Assembly (NCBI GenBank): GCA_947455145.1
Contig: CANGME010000016.1
Span: 1-64,000, forward strand
Reading direction: 5' to 3'
Length of the DNA: 64,000 nt
Source of the DNA: Comamonadaceae bacterium
GTDB taxonomy: Bacteria; Pseudomonadota; Gammaproteobacteria; Burkholderiales; Burkholderiaceae_C
Shown: piece by piece, positions 1 to 10,879 of the stretch
How positions within the stretch are numbered: position 1 is the first letter of the stretch
Layout of the letters: each line of letters starts with the position of its first letter
The notes under the pieces: generated by a model
The model's database searches: none
What the model was told of the DNA's origin: nothing
The model's input: only the letters and a program-made list of their open reading frames with translations
Made by a program: the position numbers and the translations under genes

Positions 1-17
1 AAATATCTCAGAAGAGA

Positions 18-674
18 TTATTTGTTAGCGCGGGTACCGACGACTTCGATTTCAACGCGACGGTTCTTGGCACGGCCTGCGTCGGTCTTGTTGTCAGCCA
101 CTGGCTGGCTTTCGCCTTTGCCTTCTGTGTAAACGCGATTTTTCTCGATGCCTTTAGACACCAAGTAAGCCTTGACAGCTTCTGAGCGCTTGACCGACAG
201 CTTCTGGTTATATGCATCAGTACCGATCGCATCTGTGTGACCCACAGCGATGATAACTTCCAGGTTGATAGCCTTGACCTTACCGGCCAGGTCGTCCAAC
301 TTGGCTTTGCCTTCTGGCTTGAGCACGGACTTGTTGAAGTCAAAGAAAGCGTCTGCAGCGTAAGTCACTTTGGTGGCTGCAGGTGGCTGGGGTGCAGGTG
401 CAGGGGCAGCTGCCTTAGGTGCAGGAGCAGGAGCAGCAACTGGTGCTGGTGCTGGTGCTGGTGCTGGCATCGCTTTAGGTGCAGGTGCAATAGCACCGTC
501 GCAACCCTGAACAGCCGTAGCAGGCGTCCAGCTAGCATCACGCCAGCACTCGCCAGCTGTATTCTTCCAAACTTCGCCACCAGCATTACGCCAGTTATCA
601 ACAACCTGTGCACCAGCGGTGGTAGCGATAGTTGCGACTGCGATCAACATTGCCACTTTGTTTAACTTCTTCAT
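18..674 (-). CDS. OmpA-family outer-membrane/peptidoglycan-binding protein
   Basis: The 218-residue product starts with a Sec signal peptide (residues 1-22, ending TTAGA before a Gln). A short region containing NWRNAGGEVWKN and two Cys-containing segments follows, then a low-complexity Ala-Pro linker (about residues 63-100), then an OmpA C-terminal domain (about 105-215) with GHTDAIGTDAYN and KNRRVEIEV, which in this family bind peptidoglycan diaminopimelate. There is no N-terminal beta-barrel of classical OmpA length, so it probably tethers the envelope to peptidoglycan rather than forming a pore. The Ala-Pro linker is encoded by a run of GGTGCT-type hexamers (on the given strand) that could change length by slippage. 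It is divergent from gyrA across about 243 bp that must hold both promoters. Confidence 0.88.
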   Translation of the reverse strand: MKKLNKVAMLIAVATIATTAGAQVVDNWRNAGGEVWKNTAGECWRDASWTPATAVQGCDGAIAPAPKAMPAPAPAPAPVAAPAPAPKAAAPAPAPQPPAATKVTYAADAFFDFNKSVLKPEGKAKLDDLAGKVKAINLEVIIAVGHTDAIGTDAYNQKLSVKRSEAVKAYLVSKGIEKNRVYTEGKGESQPVADNKTDAGRAKNRRVEIEVVGTRANK

Positions 675-917
675 GGGACTCCTAATTGGAAAAAATCACA
701 GTAATTCTGTGAGTAATTGATAAATGATGGCAAGGTTATTCTTACTACCACCGAACTGTCCAGTGCATTGTGCCACAGGCTCAGTGCCCCTCATCTTGCA
801 AGCAATGCAATCGTGTAGGTAAAAAGTCACAATTCTTTGCCTCAATGTTGCCATCGCGCAACAGAGATAGCCACTTAGAATCACAGATTGCCCACGCCAA
901 CGACTTAACAGCCCGCC

Positions 918-3545
918 ATGACCCAGTTTGCCAAAGAAACCTTGCCCATCAGTCTAGAAGAAGAGATGCGGCGCAGCTACCTGGATTACGCCATGAGCGT
1001 AATAGTGGGGCGTGCCCTGCCCGATGCGCGAGACGGCCTTAAACCCGTGCATCGCCGCGTGTTGTTTGCCATGCACGAGCTGAACAACGACTGGAACCGG
1101 CCTTACAAAAAGTCCGCCCGTATCGTGGGTGACGTCATTGGTAAATACCACCCGCACGGTGACCAGTCGGTGTACGACACGATCGTGCGCATGGCGCAAG
1201 ATTTTTCCATGCGTCACATGCTGGTGGACGGCCAGGGCAACTTCGGCTCGGTCGATGGCGACAACGCCGCTGCCATGCGTTACACCGAGATCCGTCTGGC
1301 CAAAATCGCGCACGAGTTGTTGGCCGATTTGGACAAAGAAACCGTTGATTTCGGCCCCAACTACGACGGCTCTGAGAAAGAGCCGCTGGTCATGCCAACC
1401 CGCCTGCCCAACCTGCTGGTCAACGGCTCGGGCGGCATTGCGGTGGGCATGGCCACCAACATTCCTCCGCACAACTTGAATGAAGTGGTGGACGCTTGTT
1501 TGCACCTGCTGGCCAACCCAGAGGCCTCCATTGACGAGCTGATGGAGATCATCCCCGCGCCGGACTTCCCCACCGCCGGCATCATTTACGGCATCAACGG
1601 CGTGAAGGACGGCTACCGCACCGGTCGTGGCCGCGTGGTGATGCGCGCCAAGTGCCACTTTGAAGACATCGACAAAGGCCAGCGCCAAGCCATCATCGTG
1701 GACGAGCTGCCCTACCAGGTGAACAAAAAGACCCTGCAAGAACGCATGGCCGAGCTGGTGCACGAGAAGAAGATTGAAGGCATCAGCCATATCCAGGACG
1801 AGTCGGACAAATCCGGCATGCGCTTGGTGATTGAACTCAAGCGTGGCGAAGTGCCCGAAGTGGTGCTGAACAATCTGTACAAGCAAACCCAGTTGCAGGA
1901 CACCTTCGGCATGAACATGGTGGCCTTGATCAACGGCCAGCCCAAGTTGTGCAACCTCAAGGATTTAATTGAAGTCTTTCTGGAGCACCGCCGTGAGGTG
2001 GTGACCCGCCGCACCGTCTTCACCCTGCGCAAATCACGTGAACGTGGCCATGTGCTCGAAGGACTTGCCGTCGCCCTGGCCAATATCGACGACTTCATCG
2101 CCATCATCCGCAACGCGCCCACACCGCCCGTGGCCAAGGCCGAGTTGATGGCACGTCCGTGGGACAGCAAGTTGGTGCGCGAGATGCTCACCCGCACCCG
2201 CACCGACGGCGGCGTGGTGAATGCCGACGACTACCGCCCTGACGGTCTGGAAAAAGAATTCGGCATGGGTGGCGACGGTTTATATCGCCTGTCTGACACG
2301 CAAGCTCAAGAAATTTTGCAAATGCGCTTGCAACGCTTGACTGGCTTGGAACAAGACAAGATTGTGGTCGAGTACAAAGACGTCATGGCCGAGATTGAGG
2401 ACTTGCTCGACATCCTGGCCAAACCGGCCCGTGTCTCGGTCATCATCACCGAAGAGCTGGGTGCCATCAAACAAGAGTTTGGTCAAGGCAAACTCGGCGC
2501 GCGGCGCAGCCAGGTGGAGCACAGCTCATTTGACCTGAGCACCGAAGACCTGATCACCCCGACCGACATGGTGGTGACCTTGAGCCACACTGGCTACATC
2601 AAGAGCCAACCCCTGTCGGAGTACCGCGCCCAAAAACGCGGTGGCCGTGGCAAGCAAGCCACCGCGACCAAGGAAGACGATTGGGTTGACCAGCTCTTCA
2701 TTGCCAACACGCACGACTACATCCTGTGCTTCTCCAACCGGGGTCGACTGTACTGGCTCAAGGTCTGGGAAGTGCCCGCCGGTTCGCGCGGTTCGCGTGG
2801 TCGCCCCATCGTCAACATGTTCCCTCTGCAAGAGGGCGAGAAGATCAACGTTGTGCTGCCGCTAACCGGCACGCACCGCAGCTTCCCCGCCGACCAGTAC
2901 GTGTTCATGGCCACCAGCATGGGCACCGTCAAAAAAACCGCACTGGACGAGTTCAACAACCCGCGCAAGGGCGGCATCATCGCCGTCAATCTTGACGAAG
3001 GCGACTACCTCATTGGCGCAGCGTTAACTGACGGGAAACACGATGTGATGCTGTTCAGCGACGGTGGCAAGGCTGTGCGCTTCGACGAGAACGACGTTCG
3101 CCCGCTGGGCCGCAGCGCGCGTGGCGTGCGCGGCATGATGCTCGACGAAGGCCAAAGCGTGATTGCCATGCTGGTGGCCGAAGACGAGCAGCAAAGTGTG
3201 CTGACCGCCACGGTGAACGGCTACGGCAAACGCACTAGCATCACCGAGTACACCCGCCATGGCCGTGGCACCAAAGGCATGATCGCCATCCAGCAGAGTG
3301 AGCGCAACGGCAAGGTGGTTGCCGCCACGCTGGTGCATGCCGACGACGAGATCATGCTCATCACCGACAAAGGTGTTTTGGTTCGCACCCGCGTCAGCGA
3401 AATCCGCGAGCTGGGCCGCGCCACACAAGGCGTGACTTTGATTGGCCTGGACGAAGGCTCCAAGCTGAGTGGTTTGCAACGCATTGTTGAAAACGATGCC
3501 AACCCAAGCGACGGTGAAGGGGCCGAGGAAGAAGACCAGGCGTGA
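918..3545 (+). CDS. gyrA: DNA gyrase subunit A
   Basis: The 875-residue GyrA is the cleavage/religation subunit of the A2B2 gyrase that introduces negative supercoils. The breakage-reunion domain opens with [20 protein letters not shown]. The catalytic Tyr is at residue 122 in AAAMRYTE, the same number as in E. coli. The C-terminal beta-pinwheel carries the GyrA-box-like segment QKRGGRGK (about residue 574) needed for DNA wrapping, and the protein ends in an acidic tail ([11 protein letters not shown]). The quinolone-pocket sequence is [11 protein letters not shown], so the residue equivalent to E. coli Ser83 is Gln83, while Asp87 is kept. The stop overlaps the serC start (TGATG), suggesting translational coupling at the head of a gyrA-serC-pheA-tyrA-aroA/cmk-rpsA string. 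Confidence 0.97.
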   Translation: MTQFAKETLPISLEEEMRRSYLDYAMSVIVGRALPDARDGLKPVHRRVLFAMHELNNDWNRPYKKSARIVGDVIGKYHPHGDQSVYDTIVRMAQDFSMRHMLVDGQGNFGSVDGDNAAAMRYTEIRLAKIAHELLADLDKETVDFGPNYDGSEKEPLVMPTRLPNLLVNGSGGIAVGMATNIPPHNLNEVVDACLHLLANPEASIDELMEIIPAPDFPTAGIIYGINGVKDGYRTGRGRVVMRAKCHFEDIDKGQRQAIIVDELPYQVNKKTLQERMAELVHEKKIEGISHIQDESDKSGMRLVIELKRGEVPEVVLNNLYKQTQLQDTFGMNMVALINGQPKLCNLKDLIEVFLEHRREVVTRRTVFTLRKSRERGHVLEGLAVALANIDDFIAIIRNAPTPPVAKAELMARPWDSKLVREMLTRTRTDGGVVNADDYRPDGLEKEFGMGGDGLYRLSDTQAQEILQMRLQRLTGLEQDKIVVEYKDVMAEIEDLLDILAKPARVSVIITEELGAIKQEFGQGKLGARRSQVEHSSFDLSTEDLITPTDMVVTLSHTGYIKSQPLSEYRAQKRGGRGKQATATKEDDWVDQLFIANTHDYILCFSNRGRLYWLKVWEVPAGSRGSRGRPIVNMFPLQEGEKINVVLPLTGTHRSFPADQYVFMATSMGTVKKTALDEFNNPRKGGIIAVNLDEGDYLIGAALTDGKHDVMLFSDGGKAVRFDENDVRPLGRSARGVRGMMLDEGQSVIAMLVAEDEQQSVLTATVNGYGKRTSITEYTRHGRGTKGMIAIQQSERNGKVVAATLVHADDEIMLITDKGVLVRTRVSEIRELGRATQGVTLIGLDEGSKLSGLQRIVENDANPSDGEGAEEEDQA

Positions 3546-4636
3546 TGACGCGTCCGTACAACTTCTCAGCCGGGCCGGGCGCAATGCCGCCCGAGGTATT
3601 GACTGAGGCCGCCAGTGAGATGCTGGACTGGCATGGCAGTGGCATGAGCGTGATGGAGATGAGCCACCGCTCCAAAGAGTTCATCAGCATCTACGAACAA
3701 GCGCAGGCCGATCTGCGTGAGCTGTTGGCGATCCCCCAAGAATTTCACATCCTCTTCATGCAAGGCGGTGGTTTGGCAGAAAACGCCATCGTGCCGCTCA
3801 ACCTGTCTCGCGGAGAAAAGGCTGACTATGTCGTCACCGGCAGTTGGAGCCAGAAGTCGCAAAAAGAGGCGCGCAAATACTGCACCGTGAACATTGCCGC
3901 TAGCACCGAGGCCGATGGTCACACGCGTCTGCCAGACCTCGCCAGCTGGCAGCTCAGCGCAGACGCCAGCTACGTGCACCTGTGCGCCAACGAGACCATC
4001 CACGGCGTGGAGTTTCACACCCTCCCCGACCTGAAGGCTCTGGGTTGCCAAGCGCCGCTGGTGATTGATTTTTCATCCCAAGTGGCGTCTCGCCCGGTGG
4101 ACTGGTCAAGAGTCGGTGCAGCCTTTGGCGGCGCACAAAAAAATATCGGTCCCGCCGGCTTGACGCTGGTGGTGGTACGTGAGGATCTGCTCGGCCACGC
4201 TCTGCCCGCTTGCCCCAGCGCCTTTGACTATCGCACCGTGGCCGACCACCAGTCGATGTACAACACGCCGCCTACCTATGCCATCTACATGGCCGGACTG
4301 ACCTTCAAGTGGCTCAAGGCCCAGGGCGGCGTCATGGCCATAGAGACGCGCAACATCGAAAAAGCCAAGCTGCTGTATGAAGCGATTGACCAATCCAGCC
4401 TGTACACCAACCGCGTAGCCCCCGACTGCCGCTCCCGCATGAACGTGCCATTTTTCCTGCGCGATGAATCCCGAAACGACGCCTTTCTGGCAGGTGCTCG
4501 CGAGCACGGCCTGCTCCAACTCAAAGGCCACAAATCGGTCGGCGGCATGCGCGCCAGCCTGTACAACGCCATGCCGCTGGCAGGCGTACGAGCGCTGGTC
4601 ACCTACATGCAAGAATTTGAACGCAGCCAAAGCTAA
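3545..4636 (+). CDS. serC: Phosphoserine aminotransferase
   Basis: SerC (363 residues from the ATG at 3545) is a class V PLP aminotransferase that makes O-phospho-L-serine from 3-phosphohydroxypyruvate. It also works on the 4-phosphoerythronate branch of pyridoxal phosphate synthesis. Visible signatures are the N-terminal [17 protein letters not shown], the substrate loop SHRSKEF, the PLP-lysine motif [12 protein letters not shown], and the C-terminal [16 protein letters not shown]. The ATG overlaps the gyrA stop in TGATG; a GTG one codon upstream is also possible. It is followed 17 bp later by pheA, the usual serC-pheA pairing in beta- and gammaproteobacterial aromatic supraoperons. Confidence 0.96.
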   Translation: MTRPYNFSAGPGAMPPEVLTEAASEMLDWHGSGMSVMEMSHRSKEFISIYEQAQADLRELLAIPQEFHILFMQGGGLAENAIVPLNLSRGEKADYVVTGSWSQKSQKEARKYCTVNIAASTEADGHTRLPDLASWQLSADASYVHLCANETIHGVEFHTLPDLKALGCQAPLVIDFSSQVASRPVDWSRVGAAFGGAQKNIGPAGLTLVVVREDLLGHALPACPSAFDYRTVADHQSMYNTPPTYAIYMAGLTFKWLKAQGGVMAIETRNIEKAKLLYEAIDQSSLYTNRVAPDCRSRMNVPFFLRDESRNDAFLAGAREHGLLQLKGHKSVGGMRASLYNAMPLAGVRALVTYMQEFERSQS

Positions 4637-4653
4637 CGAACTTTCGCCCAACC

Positions 4654-5736
4654 ATGACTAAATCCTTATCCGACCTGCGCATCCAGATTGACGCCCTCGA
4701 TCAAGACTTGCTGGCGCTGATCAACCGACGTGCTTCTCTGGCCCACGAGGTGGGTGAGATCAAGCGCGGCGAAGGCTCCGCCGTGTTTCGCCCTGAGCGG
4801 GAAACCCAAGTCATCAAAGGCTTGCAATCGGCCAACACTGGCCCCTTGAAGCGTGACAGCATTGCCTTCATCTGGCGTGAAGTCATGTCGGCTTGTCGCG
4901 CGCTGGAAGCCAATCAACGCGTGGCATATCTTGGCCCGAACGGCACCTTTAGCGAACAAGCGGCCTTGCAGTTTTTTGGCTCCAGCATCGAGCGCATGCC
5001 CTGCAGCAACTTGGACGAAGTGTTTCGTGCCACAGCCGCCGGTAGCGCCGAATTTGGCGTGGTGCCAATGGAGAACTCTACCGAGGGTGTGATCTCCCGC
5101 TCGCTCGATTTATTTTTGACCTCGCCCCTGCACGTTATCGGTGAAACCAGCCTCTTGGTGCGCCACAACCTGTTGCGACTCAGCAATTCGCTAGAAGGCA
5201 TTGAAGCGGTTTACGCCCACCCGCAAGCGCTGGCCCAGTGCCAGAACTGGCTCAACACACACCTTCCAAACGCCCAGCGCAATGCGGCCTCCAGCAATGC
5301 TGAGGGCGCGCGCTTGGCCGCTACCAACCCCGCCTGGGCCGCCATCGCCAGTGAGCGGGCGGGGTCTGAGTTTGGTCTGCACATTGCCTCGCATGCCATT
5401 CAGGACGACGCTTTCAACCGCACGCGCTTTGCCGTGGTCTGCCTGCCGCAAACTCTGCCCACGCCCCCGGCATCAGGCAAGGACTGCATCAGCTTGATCG
5501 TCTCCGTGCCCAATCGCCCTGGCGCGGTGCATGACCTACTGGTGCCACTCAAGAAGCACGGCGTTTCCATGACGCGCTTCGAGTCGCGCCCTGCCCGCTC
5601 TGGCCAGTGGGATTACTACTTCTACATTGACATTCAAGGGCATCTGTCGCAAGCCCACGTCAGTGCCGCTCTGAATGAATTGAAAGCGCTGTGCGCCTTC
5701 TACAAGGTCTTGGGTAACTACCCGGTTGGTGAGTGA
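4654..5736 (+). CDS. pheA: Bifunctional chorismate mutase / prephenate dehydratase (P-protein)
   Basis: The 360-residue P-protein converts chorismate to prephenate and then to phenylpyruvate for phenylalanine synthesis. An AroQ-type chorismate mutase occupies residues 1-85 (LRIQIDALDQDLLALINRRA). The prephenate dehydratase domain spans about 88-270 (VAYLGPNGTFSEQAA, and NRTRFAVVC with the family TRF motif). A C-terminal ACT domain (about 282-360) contains FESRPAR, the ESRP-type phenylalanine-binding motif, implying feedback inhibition. Its TGA lies two bases before the tyrA ATG. No leader peptide or attenuator lies in front of it, so control is probably allosteric plus the common operon promoter. 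Confidence 0.96.
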   Translation: MTKSLSDLRIQIDALDQDLLALINRRASLAHEVGEIKRGEGSAVFRPERETQVIKGLQSANTGPLKRDSIAFIWREVMSACRALEANQRVAYLGPNGTFSEQAALQFFGSSIERMPCSNLDEVFRATAAGSAEFGVVPMENSTEGVISRSLDLFLTSPLHVIGETSLLVRHNLLRLSNSLEGIEAVYAHPQALAQCQNWLNTHLPNAQRNAASSNAEGARLAATNPAWAAIASERAGSEFGLHIASHAIQDDAFNRTRFAVVCLPQTLPTPPASGKDCISLIVSVPNRPGAVHDLLVPLKKHGVSMTRFESRPARSGQWDYYFYIDIQGHLSQAHVSAALNELKALCAFYKVLGNYPVGE

Positions 5737-5737
5737 A

Positions 5738-6613
5738 ATGTTTGAACAACTTGGATTGATTGGCTGCGGCCTGATGGGCGGCTCCTTCGCGCTGGCTCTC
5801 AAACGGGCGGGCTTGGTTAAAACTGTCGTGGGCTATAGCAAGTCCCCCTCCACCACAGACCGCGCTCGCAAGTTGGGCGTGATTGACGTCGAAGCGCCTT
5901 CGGCACTGTTGGCCGTCTCGGGGGCTGACATTGTGTTGATTGCTGTTCCTGTCGCCGCCACCGAAGCCACCTTAAAGTCAATCAAACATTTGCTCACGCC
6001 GCAGATGCTGATCATGGATGTGGGCTCAACCAAAAGCGATGTCGTCAACGCTGCGAGACGTGTTTTGCGTGGAGGCAATCTGGGCTCCTTTGTGCCAGCA
6101 CACCCAATCACCGGCAAAGAAGTTTCCGGTGTCGAACATGCCGATGTCGATCTTTACGTTGACAAGCAAGTCATCCTCACGCCCATTGAGCACACCCAGA
6201 CCAAGCAATTGAAGATGGCCATCGATGTTTGGACGGCACTGGGTTGCCGCGTTCAGCAAATGTCGCCCGAAGCGCACGATGCTGCTTTTGCAGCCGTGAG
6301 CCACTTGCCGCATCTGCTGGCCTTTGCACTGATGAACGCTATCTCAGGCCAAGCTCAGGGACAAGACTTTCTGTCCTTAGCAGGCCCCGGCTTTCGTGAC
6401 TTCACCCGCATCGCCGCCAGCGACCCTCATGTTTGGCGTGACATCCTGCTCTCCAACCGTGAAGAGCTGCTAACACAGTCCAAAATCTTTCAAGCTCATT
6501 TGCAAACCTTGGAGCTTATGCTGTCCAACAACAAGGGGGCGGCACTTGAAGAATTGATTGCACAAGCCAGCAGCACCCGCGCCAAGTGGCAAATGAATCA
6601 ACCCCAAGAATAA
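5738..6613 (+). CDS. tyrA: Prephenate dehydrogenase family protein
   Basis: This is an NAD(P)-dependent prephenate (or arogenate) dehydrogenase in tyrosine synthesis, 291 residues from the ATG at 5738. An N-terminal Rossmann motif ([21 protein letters not shown]) and the segments [23 protein letters not shown] and [17 protein letters not shown] are typical of the TyrA family. There is no fused chorismate mutase or ACT domain, so it is the monofunctional type. The ATG was chosen because it follows the pheA stop by one base; a TTG at 5726 is less likely. In many relatives a histidinol-phosphate-type aminotransferase (hisC) sits between pheA and tyrA, and none is present here. The stop TAA overlaps the aroA ATG. 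Confidence 0.94.
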   Translation: MFEQLGLIGCGLMGGSFALALKRAGLVKTVVGYSKSPSTTDRARKLGVIDVEAPSALLAVSGADIVLIAVPVAATEATLKSIKHLLTPQMLIMDVGSTKSDVVNAARRVLRGGNLGSFVPAHPITGKEVSGVEHADVDLYVDKQVILTPIEHTQTKQLKMAIDVWTALGCRVQQMSPEAHDAAFAAVSHLPHLLAFALMNAISGQAQGQDFLSLAGPGFRDFTRIAASDPHVWRDILLSNREELLTQSKIFQAHLQTLELMLSNNKGAALEELIAQASSTRAKWQMNQPQE

Positions 6614-8622
6614 TGTTTTCCACCGAATTTCTTGACCTGCCTCCTCTGGTGGGTGCACACGGCAGCGTCATCCTGCCAGGCTCCAAAAGCATCTCCAACC
6701 GGGTCTTACTGCTAGCGGCCCTGAGCCAAGGCATCACCACCGTTCACGATCTACTGGATTCGGACGACACGCGCGTGATGCTCGCCGCCCTGCGCCAAAT
6801 CGGCTGCGGTGTGCAACAAGACGGCTCGACCGTGGTCATTGAAGGGCTGGGGGGGCAGCTGCCCAAAGCCGCCGCGATTCAACTTTTCATGGGCAACGCG
6901 GGCACGGCCATGCGCCCGCTCACCGCAGCCTTGGCAGTAATGGGCGGCAACTATGAGTTAAGTGGTGTGCCCCGCATGCATGAGCGCCCCATTGGGGACT
7001 TGGTCGATGCGTTGCGCCAACTCGGTTGCCAAATTGACTACCTGGGCCAAGACGGCTACCCGCCACTGCGAATTGGCCAACCCACACTGCGGCTGGACGA
7101 AGCTATTCCAGTGCGGGGTGACGTCTCCAGCCAGTTCTTGACCGCCTTGCTGATGGCTCTGCCATTGGTGGCCACACGCGACATCGTGATCAACGTGGTC
7201 GGCGAGTTGATCTCCAAGCCCTATATCGAGATCACCCTCAATCTGCTGGCGCGCTTCGGCATTGCGGTGCAGCGTGAGGGTTGGGCACGCTTCACGATTC
7301 CCAAGGGCAGTCGCTACCAATCTCCTGGATCAATTCATATCGAAGCCGACGCCTCCTCTGCCAGCTACTTCATAGCCCTTGGTGCTATTGCTTCGGGGTC
7401 TTCAGGCAAAGACAGCATCAAAGTCATGGGTGTCGGCGCAGACTCCATCCAAGGCGATATCCGCTTTGTAGAGGCAGCCCGGCAAATGGGTGCCCAAATC
7501 ACCAGCGGCCCCAACTGGTTGGAGATTTCGCGTGGCAGTTGGCCGCTCAAAGCCATTGACCTTGACTGCAACCACATCCCCGACGCAGCCATGACCCTGG
7601 CCGTCATGGCGCTCTACGCCAACGGCACCACCACCTTGAGCAACATCGCCAGTTGGCGCGTCAAAGAAACTGACCGCATTGCCGCCATGGCCTCTGAGCT
7701 GCGCAAGCTCGGGGCCACGGTGGAAGAAGGGGCTGACTTCATCCGCGTCACGCCGCCCGCCACAAAGGCCGATTGGAAAGCAGCATCCATCCACACCTAC
7801 GACGACCACCGCGTAGCCATGTGCTTTTCTTTGGCTGCATTCAACCCGGCACAGCAACCGGTTCGCATTCTCGATCCGAAGTGCGTTGCCAAGACTTTCC
7901 CCGACTACTTCGAGGTTCTGTTTTCAGTCACACACGCCACGACAAACACCATCCCCGTGCTGTGCATTGATGGCCCCACTGCTTCCGGCAAAGGCACACT
8001 GGCAGCCCAAGTCGCTCAACGTTTGGGCTACCACTTTCTGGACTCCGGCGCACTCTACCGGGTCACCGCGCTGGCCGCTTTGCGTGCTGGTTTATCGCTA
8101 GAACCCCAGTGTGAGCAAGCCATTGCTGAGCTGGCTCGGCAGCTGCCCGTGCGCTTTGTGGGCGAGCAAATCCTGCTAGATGGCCAAGACGTGAGCGAGG
8201 CCATCCGCAGTGAAGAAGGCGGCATGAACGCATCCAAGGTGTCAGCCCTACCCGCCGTACGTACCGCCTTGGTCGCACTGCAACACAGCTTTTGCCAGCT
8301 GCCCGGCTTGGTCGCCGACGGGCGCGACATGGGCACGGTCATCTTCCCCGGCGCTCCGCTCAAAGTGTTCCTCACGGCCAGTGCCCAGCACCGGGCCGAG
8401 CGGCGTTATAAGCAGTTGATTTCAAAGGGGATTTCGACTACAATCGACATTCTCCGCGCGGACTTGGAAGCCCGCGACACCCGGGACTCATCCCGAGCTG
8501 TTGCACCTCTCAAGCCCGCACAAGATGCCCTGCTACTGGACAACTCAGACCTCTCGATTGAAAAATCGGTGACTATGGTGTTGAACTGGTGGCAAGACAA
8601 GCAGCCTTTCAAGCCCGCCTGA
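6613..8622 (+). CDS. aroA: Fused 3-phosphoshikimate 1-carboxyvinyltransferase / cytidylate kinase
   Basis: One 669-residue reading frame joins two enzymes. Residues 1 to about 430 are EPSP synthase ([63 protein letters not shown]), the sixth shikimate step. From about residue 440 a cytidylate kinase (Cmk) begins with the P-loop [14 protein letters not shown], then DSGALYR and [13 protein letters not shown]; it phosphorylates CMP/dCMP. The linker is only about ten residues (SVTHATTNT). In most bacteria aroA and cmk are adjacent but separate. The fusion is known in some Burkholderiales. The ATG at 6613 overlaps the tyrA TAA; a GTG 27 nt upstream would add nine poorly conserved residues. Confidence 0.95.
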   Translation: MFSTEFLDLPPLVGAHGSVILPGSKSISNRVLLLAALSQGITTVHDLLDSDDTRVMLAALRQIGCGVQQDGSTVVIEGLGGQLPKAAAIQLFMGNAGTAMRPLTAALAVMGGNYELSGVPRMHERPIGDLVDALRQLGCQIDYLGQDGYPPLRIGQPTLRLDEAIPVRGDVSSQFLTALLMALPLVATRDIVINVVGELISKPYIEITLNLLARFGIAVQREGWARFTIPKGSRYQSPGSIHIEADASSASYFIALGAIASGSSGKDSIKVMGVGADSIQGDIRFVEAARQMGAQITSGPNWLEISRGSWPLKAIDLDCNHIPDAAMTLAVMALYANGTTTLSNIASWRVKETDRIAAMASELRKLGATVEEGADFIRVTPPATKADWKAASIHTYDDHRVAMCFSLAAFNPAQQPVRILDPKCVAKTFPDYFEVLFSVTHATTNTIPVLCIDGPTASGKGTLAAQVAQRLGYHFLDSGALYRVTALAALRAGLSLEPQCEQAIAELARQLPVRFVGEQILLDGQDVSEAIRSEEGGMNASKVSALPAVRTALVALQHSFCQLPGLVADGRDMGTVIFPGAPLKVFLTASAQHRAERRYKQLISKGISTTIDILRADLEARDTRDSSRAVAPLKPAQDALLLDNSDLSIEKSVTMVLNWWQDKQPFKPA

Positions 8623-8743
8623 ATCCAATCTGGATAAAAGCAAACTGAGAGGCTAACCGGCCCCCACAGCTCCCTTCGCGCCCTCTTTGGCGCTTGGCTG
8701 CGGGGTTCAAAAACTTAACCCGTGGTTAAACACCACAAACAAA

Positions 8744-10426
8744 ATGTCTGAATCATTTGCCGCCCTATTTGAAGAATCGCTGACACGCACAGAAATGCGC
8801 CCGGGCGAAGTCATTACCGCTGAAGTCGTACGCATCGAGCACAGCTTTGTCGTCGTCAACGCTGGCTTGAAATCTGAAGCCTACATCCCCCTCGAAGAAT
8901 TCAAAAGCGACAAGGGCGAAGTTGAAGTCCAAGTCGGCGACTTCGTGTCGGTGGCCATCGGCTCCATCGAAAACGGCTACGGCGACACCATCCTGTCCCG
9001 TGACACCGCCAAGCGTCTGGCCTCATGGATGAGCCTGGAAAAAGCCCTGGAATCCGGCGAATTCGTCACCGGCACCACCAGTGGCAAAGTCAAAGGTGGC
9101 CTGACCGTGTTGGTCAATGGCATCCGCGCTTTCTTGCCCGGTTCACTGGTTGACACCCGTCCTACCAAAGACCTGTCCCCGTACGAGAACAAGACCCTGG
9201 AATTCAAGGTCATCAAGCTCGACCGCAAGCGCAACAACGTCGTGCTGTCACGCCGTGCTGTGGTGGAAGCCTCCATGGGCGAAGAGCGCGCCAAGCTGAT
9301 GCAGACCCTCAAAGAAGGCTCCATCGTTCATGGCGTGGTCAAGAACATCACCGAATATGGTGCGTTCGTGGACTTGGGCGGTATCGACGGCCTGCTGCAC
9401 ATCACCGACATGGCCTGGCGTCGTGTGCGTCACCCTTCAGAGGTGGTCACTGCAGGTCAGGAAATTTCCGCCAAGATCCTCAAGTTCGACACCGAGAAAA
9501 ACCGCGTGTCACTGGGTCTCAAGCAAATGGGTGATGACCCGTGGATGGGCGTGAACCGCCGCTACCCCCAGAGCACCCGCATGTTCGGCAAGATCACCAA
9601 CATCGCCGACTACGGCGCATTTGTTGAGCTGGAGCCAGGCATCGAAGGCTTGGTTCACGTGTCAGAAATGGACTGGACCAACAAGAACATCGCCCCGAGC
9701 AAAATCGTGTCGCTGGGTGACGAAGTCGAAGTCATGGTTCTGGAAATCGACGAAGACAAGCGCCGCATCTCCCTGGGCATGAAGCAGTGCAAAGCAAACC
9801 CTTGGCAAGAGTTTGCGCAAAACACCAAGCGTGGCGACCGCGTCAAAGGCCCGATCAAGTCGATCACCGACTTCGGCGTGTTTGTGGGCTTGGCTGCCGG
9901 TATCGACGGCCTGGTGCACCTGTCTGACCTGTCTTGGAACGAGCCCGGTGAAACCGCTGTGCGCGAGTACAAAAAGGGTCAAGAAGTTGAAGCCCTGGTG
10001 CTGGCTGTGGACGTGGAACGCGAGCGCATCAGTTTGGGTATCAAGCAGCTGGACTCCGACCCCTTCACAACTTTTGCCGCCATCAACGACAAAGGCCAAA
10101 CCGTCACCGGTAAGGTCAAGACCGTGGATGCCAAGGGTGCAGAGATCGACCTGGGCGACGACGTTCTGGGTTACCTGCGTGTTAGCGAAATCTCCCGCGA
10201 CCGCGTGGAAGATGCCCGCAGCGTGCTCAAAGAAGGCGACGAAGTTACAGCCGTGGTGGTCAATGTGGATCGCAAGACCCGCAACATCCAGCTGTCGATC
10301 AAAGCCAAGGACATGGCAGACCAAAACGAAGCCATGCAGTCCCTGAGCCAGCAGTCTTCACGCGAAAGCGCCGGCACCACCAGCCTGGGCGCATTGCTGC
10401 GCGCCAAGCTCGACAACAACAACTAA
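8744..10426 (+). CDS. rpsA: 30S ribosomal protein S1
   Basis: Ribosomal protein S1 (560 residues) binds mRNA 5' regions and helps the 30S subunit load structured messages. It starts [13 protein letters not shown] and contains six OB-fold S1 repeats. The four best preserved show the [21 protein letters not shown] type of pattern (near residues 202, 287, 374 and 461, with spacing of about 87). The upstream in-frame extension to 8687 has no S1 character, so the ATG at 8744 is preferred. It follows cmk, as is universal in proteobacteria, after a 121-bp gap that could hold its own promoter, and is closed by an intrinsic terminator before ihfB. Confidence 0.96.
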   Translation: MSESFAALFEESLTRTEMRPGEVITAEVVRIEHSFVVVNAGLKSEAYIPLEEFKSDKGEVEVQVGDFVSVAIGSIENGYGDTILSRDTAKRLASWMSLEKALESGEFVTGTTSGKVKGGLTVLVNGIRAFLPGSLVDTRPTKDLSPYENKTLEFKVIKLDRKRNNVVLSRRAVVEASMGEERAKLMQTLKEGSIVHGVVKNITEYGAFVDLGGIDGLLHITDMAWRRVRHPSEVVTAGQEISAKILKFDTEKNRVSLGLKQMGDDPWMGVNRRYPQSTRMFGKITNIADYGAFVELEPGIEGLVHVSEMDWTNKNIAPSKIVSLGDEVEVMVLEIDEDKRRISLGMKQCKANPWQEFAQNTKRGDRVKGPIKSITDFGVFVGLAAGIDGLVHLSDLSWNEPGETAVREYKKGQEVEALVLAVDVERERISLGIKQLDSDPFTTFAAINDKGQTVTGKVKTVDAKGAEIDLGDDVLGYLRVSEISRDRVEDARSVLKEGDEVTAVVVNVDRKTRNIQLSIKAKDMADQNEAMQSLSQQSSRESAGTTSLGALLRAKLDNNN

Positions 10427-10450
10427 TTTCCTAGTTGTTCGTTTGAAGAA

Positions 10451-10485
10451 ACGACCGGTCGCACCACTGCACCGGTCGTTTTTTT
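10451..10485 (+). terminator. Intrinsic terminator after rpsA
   Basis: A perfect 9-bp stem (ACGACCGGT / ACCGGTCGT) with an 11-nt loop is followed by a run of seven T. It separates rpsA from ihfB. Confidence 0.9.
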
Positions 10486-10541
10486 ATTTCTATTCAGTTC
10501 GGAACAGCGCTAAATATCTGTTCCGCAAAGGTATTAGTTTC

Positions 10542-10853
10542 ATGACACGCTCTGACCTCGTTGAAGAACTGGCCAACCGCTTCAAGCAACTCACACACCG
10601 TGATGCTGAATTTGCCGTCAAGACCATTCTTGACGCCATGAACGACGCCTTGGTGCGCGGACACCGGATTGAAATCCGGGGCTTTGGCAGCTTCTCCATC
10701 AACCGTCGCCCCCCCCGCATGGGTCGCAACCCGCGCAGCGGAGAGAGCGTGGCCATCCCAGAAAAGCGAGTACCGCATTTCAAACCCGGCAAAGCCTTGC
10801 GTGAAGCCGTTGACCAACGCACCACCGAGTTGACTGCGCCAGCGCACCGCTAG
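10542..10853 (+). CDS. ihfB: Integration host factor subunit beta
   Basis: The 103-residue IHF beta subunit pairs with IhfA (encoded near 36.6-36.9 kb in this window) to bend DNA. It starts [14 protein letters not shown] and contains the DNABII signature [19 protein letters not shown] with the intercalating Pro region of the beta arm. The ATG at 10542 is chosen; the frame upstream to 10443 overlaps the rpsA terminator and is not coding. Position after rpsA is conserved across beta- and gammaproteobacteria. Confidence 0.96.
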   Translation: MTRSDLVEELANRFKQLTHRDAEFAVKTILDAMNDALVRGHRIEIRGFGSFSINRRPPRMGRNPRSGESVAIPEKRVPHFKPGKALREAVDQRTTELTAPAHR

Positions 10854-10879
10854 AATTAGCGCAGCACAGAAGGAGCGCC

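Noticed and set aside
420-475. Short tandem GGTGCT-type repeat in the ompA-like gene as a possible non-coding repeat array
   Set aside because: It encodes the Ala-Pro linker in frame and is explained by protein composition.
954-1886. A 310-codon frame antisense to gyrA, rich in His and Val
   Set aside because: Composition is that of a reverse-complement shadow of a conserved gene.
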